The translations under genes were made by a program, and so were the position numbers. The notes below the pieces were generated by a model that saw nothing but the letters and a program-made list of their open reading frames with translations, made no database searches and was not told the DNA's origin. From Polydactylus sextarius (lineage: Eukaryota > Chordata > Actinopteri > Polynemidae): a stretch of 64,000 nt of DNA. Within the stretch, counting starts at the first letter, position 1, and each line of letters opens with the position of its first letter. The stretch is from positions 21,440,014 through 21,504,013 of the forward strand of contig CM028916.1 of the NCBI GenBank assembly GCA_016801845.1, in the 5' to 3' direction. Shown here one piece after another: positions 33,530 through 49,259 of this stretch.

Positions 33530-36500
33530 GTAAGAAAAAATAACTGGTTGCATACTGCTGCATTTTTAATTTTTTATCTTCATCAGCAAGACTCCTCGTG
33601 ACTCCTCATGACTTTTAACACATTTTAGTGATTCTCTTAACTCGTGCAACACAATCATCTCTTTTCAATTAACGATGTGGAAATAAATGAGTTAAAGATC
33701 ACATCAGCTACTGTTGAAGTAGGGGCCTTAAGATTTAACTTTACCCACTATCAACCTAAAGGTACATGGTGGGTATGTATGTTACAGAACTTGTGTGCTG
33801 GTCAGACTTAAGGGAGGAGGGGGGTGTTGGAAGGCTCTCAGTGGGTCTGTGGTATTTCCGTGTTTATTTAATTGTTCTCTTCAAGAGAAAACGTCTTTTA
33901 ATGCTACTAATAGACAGCAGCTGAATCTGTATCACACTGAGAGTTTTATTCATTCATTTTTGCATTGGCTAGATAAAGTTAAAATTGCTGTTGATGTCTT
34001 GAACTCTTCATCGGTTGCAGCTGACGCCTCCCTGAAGTTATTTTGGTGATAAGGGTCAGCAATCATTTTATTTTGGGTTATAAAGCAGTTATGTTGAAGC
34101 AGATGTAAATGTGACATAGTTCAAATCTTCACTTTGTTTGCATTGTGTAACTTGTTCAGTCCTAACTTGCATGACCTTTATATGACCCATTGTCAGTCAT
34201 TAATCTCCTTTTCATTAAATAAAGAGTAGAACTGCTTTGGCAGTTTATTCATATGCCCTTACAGAAAGTAAACCAGCCACTGTTTTGGTGTTTATCAATC
34301 TTTTTTTTTAGGAACAAGTGCTAAACATACATTAATTCCAGTTTCTGGGTTGAAGTTAGTTAAAATTTACTACACCTTAAATACAGTTTATGCACTGCTC
34401 TGATACCACCAATACCTTATAGATTCACATAGAGTAAAACCTAAATTCTCTGCTTAAGAGTCTGTTGTTAGAATAGAATATATTTTATTTGTCCTGCAAG
34501 GGAAAATTTATCTACAGGAGGAAGGAAGGAGGAGGAAGGCTTGTGAGTGTGATGTTTTCAGCTGGGACATGACAGAGTTCACAGGCAGCTGTAGCATTGC
34601 CTCCCTTGCCTCCCAGTCTGCTGACAGGTCTCAGTGTGGCACCTACTGCTGCTCTCCCTGTAGCTACTCCCTCTGTAGGCTGGTCAGCACCGTGACTTCT
34701 TCATCTTATGAGGAGAGATCGTACATTCCACAGTTACAAACGTAATGATGGTTTTTACCATCTTTTTCTCTTCACAGTGCTTAACTCCTGCTCTGCATCC
34801 ACGTTATCTTCACTTAGATCTGGGGTCTCTTGTCTGACCATGTCTTTGAGCAGCACAGTGTCATCAGCTGATCACTGGTGTAACAATAGGCTAACAGCTT
34901 AAAGGCTCTCTGGTCAAAAACAAAACGAAAAAAAAAAAACAACTAACTTGGTAGCTGTGGAATATTAAGTACAAGAAGGTTGTGACATCATTTGATGTCA
35001 CAGAATACAGACATGGATTTTTTGAGGACTTTCAGAAAAAAATCTGAGTGAAAACAGGAAGCAGTGATCTGCACTTTGGCTTTTAGCCTTAAAGTGGTAG
35101 ACTTTGGGCAAGTTCAACCTGCAGGAAAAATAGCAAAATGTTGAAAGAAAAGAAAGCCATGCAAAGCCATTCATTAAAAGACTAAAGTTTCAGTCATATT
35201 ATTGACACTAGTCTGACATTTTGTTATACAAGTTACACATTGATACTTCAGTCATTGGTTTCTGTTATGCAGTTTTTCTAAAACGTGTGAGCACGTGTGG
35301 CAGGTGATTTTAACTTGGAGTAGCCTAAAGCTGCAGTTGCTATATAATTCTTTTACAACTGATGATTCACAGGGTAATAAGCGTTAATGTCATCAGTGTC
35401 AGATGAGCGTCTGTGTATAGTGACGCTGTCCGGGTAACAACAGCAACACCTGAGTCTTTCTTCAATGTTGTCTTTTTTTTTTTTTTTTTACACTCCCAAG
35501 TTGGTAAGAAAGGGTGTGTCACTGGTTGCTTTTCAGGTAGTGGTGTAAGTTATAAAAGCCTGTGCGTCCTGTTTGAATGATTCCCTGCTCTCTTATTGGT
35601 GCTTGTGCATGTTGTTTTTTTTTTTGTTTGTTTGTTTCTTCTTTTAAAAAGAATTCTAGCCCTAAGGTTTGTAGCAGTTTAAGAGGCCAGGGGTCATGAG
35701 ACTCGCTGAGCTCATAGGTGCCTGTGTGAGCACTCAAGCTAACACAAACACTGCGTTTAAGAGAGTTTTTTTTCTCCTGCCAATTTCAATATGTGTCTAC
35801 AGCACATATCGCCTTTTCCGGGGCCTGGACTTCTTGTTTGAGACAGAATATTTCCAGTGTGCCAGGAGCAGGCAGGCGTCTCAGATATCGGCCCTTTATA
35901 TCTGCAAGCTAATCGCAGCCTGAAACAAAGAGCCCTGTCTTTAAGGAAAAGGGCATTTGATAGGGAAGTAAACCAGCTTCCAGTCACCACAGGTGAAGGC
36001 CAGTTCGTCCTGGTAAGGAATGTGGCAGGAAGATGGAGAGTTTCATATTCATGCTGAGGATAGTTTAGATGAGGGACCCACAGTGACTGAGGCTGGACAA
36101 AGACACTCTGTCAGTGATGGATGTCAAACCTTCAGCTGCCCTGATACTGGGAGAAACCTACTTAAGATTCGTGGTTTACTCCTTTGGTAAATTTACTGTG
36201 TGAAGGACACAGTTCCTATATTTGGTTTTGGTACCTGCTTTTGTTGTACTATCTGTTGTACTACTAAAGTGTTTTTTTGGTCTCATATAGACAAGAGTAT
36301 ATCTGAAATTATCAGATTTAATTGTGGTTTTGTTGTGATAAACCAAAAGTCGCAGTAGTTAATTCCCATATTTCTGAGTCAAAATAGAATGAAAAGTGCA
36401 GCTTTAGTTATGAATTTACTTTGTTTAAATAGAAGAAAGCAGTATTTATCTCATCTCACATTTATAAAACACAATAAAAATGATTTCACATACTAACTGT

Positions 36501-37460
36501 TGGAGCAGACGTTAAACTGACAAACTGAAATGGAGATTGACTCGGGTAAAGACAGTCATTGCAGTTAAGTGCATGCGTGTGAAACAGATAAACATGTTGA
36601 CAGTGACTCATCATTTGGTTTTTTCATGTCTTGATGGCTGAGCTGCAGCCAGCACAGGACTCTGGGATGGAGACCAGTCCAGGGACGATGAATAGAGCCT
36701 GATCTCAACAGGCTAAGTTTGTAAGAAAAAAATCCTTACAGAAACAATAGGGGTTTGCACCTCTGCTGCTTGGGGACCCTAATCCTAATGCTAAAGAAAT
36801 AACAATCTGGTTTCAGGGGAGTTTGTTGTAGTTGTGGTTGTGATGTCAAAGCCACTCATAGAGTACTTGCCTCCAAATGTATGTATATATGTATGTATGT
36901 ATTCAAATGTATGTATGTAACCAAAGCTGCCCCTGTGAAAGTTTCAAACCAGAGTGGAAAAACTGCTCTCATTCATTGTGAAATGGTAAATCCTCTCCAC
37001 TGAAACCAGCTGCTGTTGCAGGCAAGATGAGGCAGGTTTTATCTTTCGGGCTGCAGAGGAGATTAAGGTTGGTGGGCGTCACCCATTGGCTGATTTACAG
37101 TCTTAATTATCCAGTGAGCAGTGAATCAGTTTGTGCTTTGAGACAGCATTGTGTTTGAAGGTAATGTGGGTGTGTTAGTGTGTGTTGACACAGTGAAGTT
37201 AATCAGCTGCAGGGTTGTTTTTATTTGAACTGGTGGTTGGCGTGGCTCTGAAGCTGGTTTCACCTGTCCACCAATCAAACTGCAGGTCTGCCCTCAGGTG
37301 TAGGGTTTCCACTGATCACAGCAGAGTTAACGCTACACAGGAGCTGATTCACAGATCAGTTCTTCCATTGTTAATTAATGAGCTACTCTTTTTCAGAGAA
37401 TCATTTACTCCATTCCCAGTCCCTAGCTGCTGCCACCTCCAAACCTGAATGAAAAACGAT
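33530..37460. other. myo10 intron 1, proximal part, nothing recognised
   Basis: AT-rich intronic DNA. I see no exon or clear mobile element, apart from a short stretch near 34470 (AATAGAATATATTTTATTTG) and TGTATGTA simple repeats near 36880-36920. Confidence 0.5.
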
Positions 37461-37469
37461 ATACTACAA

Positions 37470-37560
37470 GGGCTGCAACAACTAATTGATTAACTTGATT
37501 AAAACTGATGAAATGAGTTGCCAACTATTTTAATATTGGATTAGTTGGGTGTAATTTATT
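37470..37560. repeat. short fragment of a GGGCTGCAAC-type dispersed repeat
   Basis: GGGCTGCAACAACTAATTGA followed by TTAATATTGGATTAGTTG resembles the start of a very common fish interspersed repeat. The boundaries are uncertain. Confidence 0.4.
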
Positions 37561-37918
37561 ATACTCAGAAATGCAGTGGCAATGTTTCTTAATGTAGGGA
37601 AGAGAGCCAGCCAATGCGGCTGTGGTAGGTAGCTGACCACCGCATAACAAGAGAAGTAGAAGAAGAGAACTAATGAAGAGCCTTGTGTAGGTCATGTGAC
37701 TAATCTCTGGGAGAAGTGGTTGAAAAATGGCGGCGGCTGGGACAGCGGAGGATAAGGCTGTTACAGCAGAGGAGGCTAACATGCAAGGTTCAAGATGTTT
37801 TTTAAACATTAAAACATTTTTAAACAAAAACATTTTAAACACGTTTTTTTCTCTTTCATAACACAAATTAATAACTCAATAAAAGACGTTCTTCCAGGTG
37901 GCAAAAGCAGATGAAGAT

Positions 37919-37920
37919 GA

Positions 37921-37963
<43 letters not shown>

Positions 37964-37988
37964 ATATATATATATATATATATATATT
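37919..37988. repeat. (CTAT)n(TA)n microsatellite
   Basis: Around eleven CTAT units run directly into about 13 TA units. Confidence 0.95.
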
Positions 37989-39599
37989 GTCTCCATGTAC
38001 CATGTACACAACCAATGTACACATACCACCAGACACTGGTCGGAGTGGTGCTAGCCTACCCTCATACCAATACAATAATTAAAAACTCAATAAGCATTTT
38101 ATCAAATTCTGTCACTTTGTTAATGTTTCTAATACAGACATAGCATTTCTCCATAGCCAAGATATTCACCAAATTACATGTTTTCTGCTGTCATCTGTTG
38201 TGTAGCCTAGCTGTGAGTGTTTCTTTCCAGCTGGCGAAAGCTAGATAGCATTAGCACTGTCAAAACTAGATCTGACGTTAGCTAGCAGGCTAGTCGCTAT
38301 GTTTTGCAAAATTACTCAGAGAGAACCAACCAGACATTTTCTACATTACTTGTGAGAGAATAACTTCCACAAACACGATGTAGGAGGTTTGGTTACCAGT
38401 CTGCCCCGTTAGATGTGGCTACTCCGCCACCAGTGCTATCTTCTCTGTAGCACTTTCGACAATGTCCACTTGCTTTAACCTCCTCACACACAAGTTCTGC
38501 TGGATAAATTTAGTTTTTCCTAAAGGAAACCGATAAAACCCTGCACTTTTTGCTTCAAATCTGGCGGTGCAACTCCAAACACGACATGTTTTCGTCATTG
38601 TTTGAACTTAGATCAACAACAATGTTTTTAACCATGTAACTATGTTTACAGTAGCTGCCTGGATCTAATGTCAGTGGGAAGCTGATCGCGTTCTACCACC
38701 CGGAAGTATCTTGGCGCCTATTGGTTACAAACATTCTGAAATGCCGTACATCAGAACTCAGAGTAGAAAATGGATGGATGGACTTGCACTTCCCGTTTAT
38801 TCTCAGCACATGGCTGCATCAGTTGATGTCTATTTATTTAATTTAAATTTGCCTTGTTTGCATTTTAGATCAGTAAATATTAACCTAAAATGACAACAAA
38901 TGTTTCTTATTGTGCTTCTGTGCAGACTCATACTCAACTGTTAATTGTGTCTCAAGACCTGACACTAAATTTTTAGGGGTCCCTGTTGTTCTATTCTTGG
39001 GAATATTATTATTAGGGGTCCATACAACAAGTTGCAGGATCCTTATTGTTATGCTAAGGATTTTTTTTAAAGGAACAGTTTGAAACTTTACAGTGCTGGA
39101 AGACACGGAAACTCCAAGAGCCTATAAGATGCCTCCACCTATGGTTAATATAATATCATACCAAAATGATTACACAAAGAGATAAGCAATTAAGATGTGA
39201 AACAATAAATGAAACTAAAGAACAAAACAAATAAAAAAATTGGCAGAACTCTTGACATCTCAGTTTGCCAGGGTGTCATTCCACATGCCTTTTAATAGGT
39301 GGCACTGTAAAAAGCCAATTTACGTTTTGTTTCATATCTTGAGAACTGTGTGCCCTAGAAACTCCATGACTAACTTCAGTACGTTTGGAAGACTAGAGAC
39401 TTCCCCTCTGTGAATGCTCCTTTAAAGCTTGTGTATGTGAACTTTAAAATTAAATGAATGAATAAATGAATACTTTGTTGATGCCAGAGGGAAATTAAGG
39501 CGGTTGCTTAAATTTGGTTGCTTCTGTATGCAGCCCAGTTATTGTGCATCTTGAAACAGCCACACCTCTTTAAATTGAGTCCTGTATGTCAGCTAAAGT
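37989..39599. other. myo10 intron 1, mostly unannotated
   Basis: No gene seen. A fragment at about 38970-39125 (TATTATTAGGGGTCCATACA ... GGAACAGTTTGAAACTTTAC) belongs to the AGGGGTCC-type repeats also found at 16965. Confidence 0.4.
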
Positions 39600-39839
39600 A
39601 ATATGTGGGTTTTTCTTTGCCTCTCGAGCAATTTTCCTGGCAGCTGTAGTTGAAATCTTTGTTGGTCTACCTGACCATTGCTTTGTTTTAACAGAACCTT
39701 TCATTTCCCACTTCTTAATAAAAGTTTGAACGCTGTTGACTCAATTCCTTGGATATCTTTTTATATCCTTTTCCTGTTTTATAAAGTTCAACTTCCTACT
39801 CCTGCAGATCCTTTGATAATTCTTTTGCTATCCCCATGG
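39600..39839 (-). pseudogene. Tc1/mariner-like transposase N-terminus relic
   Basis: The minus strand from 39838 reads MGIAKELSKDLQE, a stop, EVELYKTGKGYKKISKEL, then after a frameshift VQTFIKKWEMKGSVKTKQWS, GRPTKISTTAARKIARE. This is the paired-type helix-turn-helix pair with the GRPR-like AT-hook (here GRPT) that Tc1 transposases use to bind their inverted repeats. The catalytic DDE part and the terminal repeats are not seen nearby. Confidence 0.75.
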
Positions 39840-40136
39840 TTCAGAATCCAGCAACATCAGCGCAGCACTGGATGAAGCCTGCAGCATGCACACACTAATT
39901 ACAAGCAAACAGATCACAGATCAGGATGAACTCATGTAGGGTATGTAAACATATGAGCACAACTGTACCTAACAACTCACAAACAGGAGTAGTGCAGGAA
40001 AAGGTAGACTCTAATTGGCAGTTGTCATGCAAATTTCTGCTATGTGTGATTGAGTAAATATGCCTAAAGCCGTTCACCGTAATTGACCTGAAATGTATCA
40101 CACATTTGTCACTAATTGTGATAATCCTAATGCAGG

Positions 40137-42129
<1,993 letters not shown>

Positions 42130-42320
42130 TTTTTTTTTTTGTTTGTTTTTTGGCCATTTTGCCTTTATTGATAAGTAAGTGAAGGTAGGAAGGTGGAGAG
42201 AGTGAGGGAATGACACGCAAAAATGGCTGTGCTGGGGTTCAAACTGGCAATCTGCTGCCATCTGGGCAGACTCATACTACCTCTCATTGCCTTTGCGCAG
42301 GCCTCGAACTACTGCTATTT
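42130..42320 (+). repeat. dispersed SINE-like repeat
   Basis: GCCTTTATTGATAAGTAAGT, GGAGAGAGTGAGGGAATGAC, GGGGTTCAAACTGGCAATC with a B-box-like core. The same order is seen at 52258-52400, and the style is common in fish genomes. Confidence 0.6.
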
Positions 42321-42799
42321 ATTCAAAAAGTAAAGGAGATCAGATAAACTTTTTTTTACTGTCAGCGCTACAAGGCTTTAGTGAATACTTTGATGTAATT
42401 GTTTTTTGTTCCTAATGACAAAAATGTGGACAACATAGCGAGTTAAAAAATTAAAATTTCTGCTTTTCTCGTAAAATCCTTGTCTAGATTAACATTGGTG
42501 TGAATGGGCCAGCTGACCTGTGCACTTGTCACTTAGAGGCTGCTAATTCAAAAACTGTAAATCCTACTGTTCAAATCCATGCTGTTGTTTAGGTAGACAC
42601 ATTGTGTGAAACATGACCAGTGTGAGTGAGAAAAACATATGTGTAGAGTAAAATTTGTGGCTGTAAGCACCATGTAAAAAAAAAGCTGTCTCCATTCTGA
42701 GCCACTCTCTAGCACAGCAGACTACACGGTGGCTAGCATGCATTTCATGGACATTCAACATCCACACACACTCATTAAAACCTCTGAATTTCTCCAAAA

Positions 42800-43270
42800 T
42801 TGATCATGGTCATTGATCTGTGACTGATCAAAAAGTATACAACCTATCAAAAAAGTTGAATACCACATCAACACAGTCTGTGTTGATGTCTACATTTATC
42901 TTTTTGTCTACATTTATCTATTTGTCCACATTTTAAAGTTTTAATGATGTCTCTAGGTGAAAGTATGCCAGAGCGGTAGATTTGCGATATTTTTCACCCT
43001 TTTTACCAAATTTTGTGTGAAGTTAATATTCTGGAGAACAAAATAATCGAGCCACACGATTTGGTGTATTATTTGCCTGTGTGCGACCTGCGATTTTGGC
43101 TGCATTTATTTTCAAAAAAAGTACAGAAAAGGAACAAGAAGAAACATGCTCAATAACAGCTCCCTGTAGATTTGCTATAGAGGAACAGTTGTTTGCAATG
43201 CGAGGCACTGCATCACTAAAAAAAAAAGAACACACACAATAACAGTAGTTTGCAATGTGAGGCAGTGCAT
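42800..43270 (-). repeat. dispersed repeat, inverted partner of 10910-11240
   Basis: GATCAAAAAGTATACAACC, TTTTAAAGTTTTAATGATGT and GCGAGGCACTGCATCAC are reverse complements of blocks in 10910-11240. The last block appears twice (43196 and 43255). Confidence 0.6.
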
Positions 43271-43790
43271 TGCTAATTAGTCACAGATTTTTCACATAAT
43301 TTTAATCTAGACCAAAAAACCAAGCCAGTCAAGCTTGGTCGCTACACTCACTCAAGGAGGCAGACACTCTGGACTTGTGCGTAGCCAGAGCTGGCTACAC
43401 TTAATCTTAAACCTGATTATACTGCTGTGGACTGACTGTATATTAGGTTAGAAGGGGCAACTGTGATTGTGGGAAATCAAATGTAATCACTGGGCCTGTT
43501 GGTCCAGACTGATGGTTTTGAGGATTAGGGTTCCAGGACTAACAGGACAATTCTTCTTGTTTTTGCTTTCCTTTAATAAAAGATTTAACACATTTATTTG
43601 GCATTAGCCATCCCACCAGTTTTCATCATATATTTTTTGTGATATTAAGAGCTTGAAAAGAGAAACACATGACCATAAAATGGAAATGTGTGTGAAAAAT
43701 TGGTTACACCCAGAGTCTGATAAGCTCTTCAATCAGCCCTGTATTTGTCTTTCTTCACTTTCCCTCTTCTTTTTTCCTCCCCTGGCTTGA

Positions 43791-45106
43791 AGAGGCACTT
43801 AGTAACTGGGTTTTTTTAATTGTTGTTGCATTATGCACCCCAAAGCTGTAGGGGGAGCCCCATAGAGAAAAAAACGCAACAAGATTCCAATACTGTCGTA
43901 AAACCACCTCCCCCCTCCTTTGCACCGCTGTATCTACACATCGCGGATTTGTTGGCAATTCAAATGAGCTGTCTAATGACCCTGGCCAAGATCCTCTCCA
44001 CTGGTGTGTCTGTAGTAATTGTTGGGACATACCAACAGACATAGAGAAGGTCTGCTGCTGACAGATGAGGGACTGAGGGGGTCCCTCATCTGTCAGCAAC
44101 ACATAACACATAGTATGTGTTTTATTAGGGGTTTTAGGGTTGCCCGGCTTGTGTAACATACAACATGTAAAAATTGTCATTTTCAAACAGCACTTCATCA
44201 ATTTTTAATCTAAAATGAAGGTGGAAAAGAGGTATCATTGTTCTTGGGGGTTCTGAGGCAGGTCTTCTCATGACAGCTCTTCTATGGACGGTGCCTGCCT
44301 CCTCATCTGGCAAATCTTCATGCTCTTCTTCGACTTGCACGGGGTCAGGGGGTGCAAGGTACAATTATACATAAATATATTGGTACATTACATACATTGG
44401 TGCTCACCAGCACTTATAGCTACAATAATAATAATAACAAAAGAGGGTTATCTTTACTGCAATTACTCAAATTTGTTCAAGTTCAGCAAGCAGCATCCAA
44501 ACGTTTCTGAACTTTCCCAATGGCAATATCTACTGAAAGACTATGTGGTGGCCAGCTAGCATGCTAGCCAGCCACTAGCCATAGCCCCTGTTCTTGCACC
44601 AGTTACAACAGTTATTGAAACTCTTACTAGCATGAATATCAAAACAGAATGTAGTATAGATGCTTCAGATATAAAGATAGGCATGGTGTACAATTGCAAT
44701 AGCAGCAAAGCCAGGTCAACATCACGCTTTGTTCTCTCGGAGCTCTCGCCATCCGAAGAACACCCGACCAAGATTCACCCTTGTGAAGCTTTTCACTGGT
44801 TATGCCATGATGATGATCTAAAAATAAACAGCATTCTTCTGTTCTTATAGTTAGCCGACAAGAGCTGCTGGAGGGGGTGTATCAGTGTTGAAATGCCGTA
44901 AAAAGCAGTTTGTTCATCTTGTTCCTCACGCATCTCACAAGACTTCCAGACCAAAACAAACAGGGGGCCGCCCTCGGAAAGTTGCAAGGATAGGAGACCC
45001 AAGGGGGCGGTAGGCAAAGTCACTGTTTTTGACACAACAGGTCAGTCAACCAAAACAATGACTTCTAAACAGTTTTATGACTATGAAAAAGTTGCATAGT
45101 GCCTCT
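43791..45106. mobile_element. TTAA-type DNA element with AGAGGCAC termini
   Basis: The left end AGAGGCACTTAGTAACT and right end AGTTGCATAGTGCCTCT (45090-45106) are imperfect inverted repeats. TTAA follows on the right (45107-45110) and TTGA, a one-base change, precedes on the left (43787-43790). The interior holds an exact 18-bp-arm hairpin at 44056-44098 and a minus-strand stretch (VQVEEEHEDLPDEEAG) of unknown origin. No transposase is recognised. Confidence 0.7.
44056..44098. repeat. perfect hairpin, 18-bp arms, 7-nt loop
   Basis: 44056-44073 (TGCTGACAGATGAGGGAC) and 44081-44098 are exact reverse complements with loop TGAGGGG. It lies inside the element at 43791-45106. Confidence 0.9.
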
Positions 45107-45493
45107 TTAAGTCTTGTCTTCCTGTCCTACGTCTGTAAACATTTCCTTGGATTCTGACACTTCTTAACTTAACTGACTTTTTACAACTGCCTTCATATGT
45201 GGGTCCATGAAGAACATGGTGTGCAGAAACGTGATTTCATCTGCCTGTTAAATGATAATTAAAATTTTCTTAAGCTACCTCCTTTTGGGACTAAATAATT
45301 AACAGTGACAAACATGTTTAAAGTTGATCTATTTATGACATACAGATGTGAAATGTCTGTAGTCAAATCCTTCTTCCACTAAAAGGGTTGTTATTGTAAG
45401 TGTCTGACAACATAATGGACTTTTTTGTTTTTGGCAAAACAGCCATGTCACTGTGTTCTATCACTACTAGGACTGGTGAATTTATTCCCACCA

Positions 45494-45612
45494 ATTCAAT
45501 TCAATTCAATTTATTTTATTTATATAGCGCCAGGTCATAAAAACATTTATCTCAAGGCACTTTACATAGAGAAACCCAACATTTCCACAATGAGCAAGCG
45601 CTCATTGTGGGA
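45494..45612 (-). mobile_element. L2 LINE 3' end fragment
   Basis: The reverse complement carries GTGCCTTGAGATAAATGTTT, GACCTGGCGCTATATAAATA and an AATTGAATTG tail, as in the L2 at 26230-26360. Confidence 0.85.
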
Positions 45613-47090
45613 CTTTTAGTGGTGGAGGTAAGCATTCAGAAAGTGAAAGGACTAATTTGGTTATGTAAAACCAGGTAAAGAGGTTTGTTAGTCATTTTTA
45701 AAATCCAGCGGCAGAATTATATTAATAAATAGGTTCTATAAATAGTATCAAAGAAGCAAACAAAGCAATACAGTCGTAACGGTTGATCGATTTGTGGTAG
45801 TGGCCACAGAATCAACACTGGCCGCATACAGTTTATTAAATATAATGTGATGAAGTGGTCGCAGAGAAGATGGCCAGTGAAGTCGTTCCACACCACTCCT
45901 ACAAGGTCTTACCCTGGTGGAGACATAGAGGCTACAATGAGAGGATGTTCCCAAAAAGTTCCCAGCCCCTAATTTTTTCCTGGAACTTACTTGGTGGAAA
46001 CATTGCTATAGACATTTGTCAGTGTTTGGACAGAGACTTGCATCACAGAACCAGATTGACAGTAAAATCTATATAACAGGAGACCAGTGTGGCAAGAGAG
46101 AAGCCAGCTTTGTTACATGCCAAGATCAACTAATCACATTTGACAGCTCAAAATCAATTTGACAGCTTTGTTTTGGGGTCTTCTTAACAGCAGTGTATGT
46201 CTTAATGTGCTGTAAATTTATGGCTGATACTTCAGAGTATTACAAGTACATTTCCTTGGTAAGGTTTAGGAATTTAATATTTTAAACTACAAAAAGTATG
46301 TGTGATATTGACCTAAGCCTAAGGTGCTTCTTCCTAGGAATGAACTGTAGCTGGTTTTCCACCTGGTAGTATCTCATTTCCCTCTCATTACATGTAACAG
46401 CTCTATTTCAGTGGCCAATATTTGAAGTTCAGAAAGAAATTCACTGCAACTAGCTTTTTTTTTTTTTACCAGTGTAATTATGTAGGCTACAGGCCTCCTA
46501 CGCAGAAATCGAAACCAGCCTCAAGGCCACTGAGAGTAATAGCTGCTTCACTGTAAAACTGTAAAACAACTTTTTAGTTGGTGAAATGCTACTATGTTGT
46601 TGTGAAAGGAGGTTTTGTGTTTGTATTAGCAGAAGCTTTAAATGCAGATTTCATCATAACTGCACAGATTTCACTACAACTGCACAGTCATTTTGCCATC
46701 TGTAATATTGTTTCCTATCAAGTTTCCTGCTTTTCAATTGAACCACCTTCACATCTTCCCCAGCTGACCACTTTTGATCTGAAGCAGCAGAAGAAGGAAC
46801 AATTTGCCTCAGCACTAAGCCAATGTAGATTATGACCTTTATCCAACCCTATTTTCTACTGTGTTCACTCCACCCTTAACTGACTGCAGATACTTTCAGT
46901 CACACAGTAAGTGTTTCACGGTGAAACTTCCTCTCCTTTTTTGGTGTACAACAAGGAACCCATTGTTGGGCCTAGAAGAAAGGCAGAGAGTGGGTATTTA
47001 TATTTTGTTTCTGCTACAAGTCTCCAAGTCAGCACCAGGCAACCACAGCTGGGAAACACATGGCAGCTCTGGTGTTAGCTGCCAACCCGC

Positions 47091-47091
<1 letters not shown>
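45613..47091. other. myo10 intron 1, nothing recognised
   Basis: No exon or repeat family that I can support in this stretch. Confidence 0.45.

Positions 47092-47123
<32 letters not shown>
47092..47123. repeat. (CA)n microsatellite
   Basis: About 15 CA units. Confidence 0.95.
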
Positions 47124-47125
<2 letters not shown>

Positions 47126-48224
47126 GTGTACACAACACCCTGCTAATAGTGCTCGCCAGACCACATGATCAACACACAAAGCCTTATGGGTAGAAGCGGC
47201 CAATAAAAAATAGCCTCATTTACCTAGTTATTGAGCGCTACCATGAACTCAAAAGATTAAAACATGAATAAATCAGAAAACTGGAGTCTGTAGAGAGATA
47301 AGGCATTCACCACACACCTCTCTCAGTAAAGACTCAGAACTTTTTCTGAGACAAAGACGTCATGCACAGGGGTTAAAGTGGATCGTAACAGTCCAGAACA
47401 ACATTCTGGCACCTCTGATAAATTAATAAATAACCTGATTCATAGTAGCAAAGATTCAATTGCACTGATGTGAAGCGAACAGGTATTTTTTCTATACGTA
47501 TATGTTGCAGCAATGTTGCAGCCTAGAGCTATAAGAGTAGCACAGCTCCTCAGTCCCGTCTTACAGCTGCTGTGGCCACACTGGTTATTAGCGTACCCCA
47601 TCTACTAAAGCCCACATTAACCCCTGATCACACATAATTTAAATTTAAAATTGGGGCCAATGTTGGCTAGTTTTACTGCTTTTACTAAATGTGCTGTTGA
47701 TAACACAGCGGCTCCTCACCATTTCTCCGTGTAACAGTTTGGTAACATGATTACCAGACTCCCTTAACTAAAGCCCAACCTTCACTTAATGATGTTTGAT
47801 GGTGTGCTCATGTTTTGTCACATTGACCAAAATAGGCATTTCCTCCTTTTCTCTCTGTTCTCAACTTTTGTAAAAATCAGAAATTTCATCCTGTAAGATG
47901 GCCCAGCATCAACCTTCCATATGACTAACAGCGCTTAAAATAGAAACATGGCTTTATTTAATCAAGAGCTGTGGTTTCCTGTGGTCTGGCTTCATGAGAT
48001 CTGAAGTGTTTAATTTGTGCAGTCACAAGGTGAAGTAGACCAAACAAATGCTGGAGTTGGTTGTTTTTTGTTTTTTGGCCGGACCTTGTATTTGTACTTG
48101 TATCTCAGTACTGGCATATATGTTGACCAATATGCTTTGATATATGCTATATCAAAAAGGAGAAAATAACTGCCAAGTGAGCATGACTTAGATCACAGCA
48201 GGATGTTTTAGGGACTTGAAGTTG

Positions 48225-48610
48225 CTTTTAGGCTGTTTCCACTGCAGGAACCTCCGGGTAACATTATGGGAACTTAGCCGTTGGCACGTGTCTCTACCAG
48301 AGGAACAGTTACTGTGAGGCGACACTCAGGAATCTTTAGTGGCTGAAAAAAGCCCCTGTGGGAGGGACTTTTTTCACCCCGAAAAGTTCTTGGGTGGGGT
48401 TTTAGGTTGACTCTGTGGTGATTGGTTGTAACTCAAAACAGTACATGACGCAGTCAACAAAGAAGCGCCATTTTTAAAACCCAGAGAAGTCTGTGTGCAT
48501 GTGTGCTGTGATCTCCTTCACTGTCGCCATGTTTGTTATTGTTTGAAACTTACGTCGGAGTTTGGAACTCTGCCCCTCATTTTTTCTTTTCTTCAGTTCA
48601 GTTCAGTTTC
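48225..48610 (+). repeat. dispersed element sharing a core with 9448-9523
   Basis: The 3' portion (GTGATCTCCTTCACTGTCGC, TTTGTTATTGTTTGAAACTT, GGAACTCTGCC) matches 9448-9523 and, inverted, 50554-50640. The first portion (GGCTGTTTCCACTGCAGGAA, GAAAAGTTCTTGGGTGGGG) differs, so this is a distinct element with a shared module. Borders are uncertain. Confidence 0.5.
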
Positions 48611-49259
48611 TTCAGACTGTTTGCAATTAATCAAACTGTTTTGAGGTAATCTGTGGTAAAAGGCAGAAAGCGAGGCTAATATATGTATATTTTGAGCGTT
48701 TTTGAAGTCATAATGTTTCACTGTGTTTCACTGATTTTAATTTTCCAGCCCATACTGGGTTGGGGTTTTTGCTGAGACATGCAGCAGCTGAGTAAATGCA
48801 CCTCAAATGAGTCAGCTTTCTGGATATGGACTTTGAAATACTATGGATAATAAAATATAAATCTTTTTCTCATCTCATTTCTCTCATTTCTCATCAGATG
48901 ACCTTATCAAACTTAACATTAAAGCCAGATAAGTCTAATGCATTTACAGAAATGTAGGTGTGAAACACATGCATGAACTTTAGATCCAAGTAAAATCAGT
49001 CTTATGACAAGAATAAGGGTGGGATGGTAGAGCAGGACCACTTCCACCCCCTTGTTCTGGGACAGGTACAGGTGGAGTTAAATCATTCTCGTTCCTCTGA
49101 AATTAGAGCATAAACTTCTACTCTAACCAGTCCACCATACAATAATCAGTACTATAAAATATACAGTACTATGTAAAAGTTATAGGTACCCTCTACATGC
49201 TTTGTTTTAGCAGTGCTTTAAAGACCATACATATTTATCTCTTATTTTTTTATGCAGAA

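Noticed and set aside
44056..44098. miRNA precursor
   Set aside because: 18-bp stem is too short and lies inside a mobile element.
43755..44201. 148-codon minus-strand frame
   Set aside because: It spans the end of a TTAA-type element and its internal hairpin, with no family motif. Chance frame in repeat DNA.
47092..47193. Coding exon ending in (TH)n
   Set aside because: Frame driven by the (CA)n tract; no splice sites or similarity.
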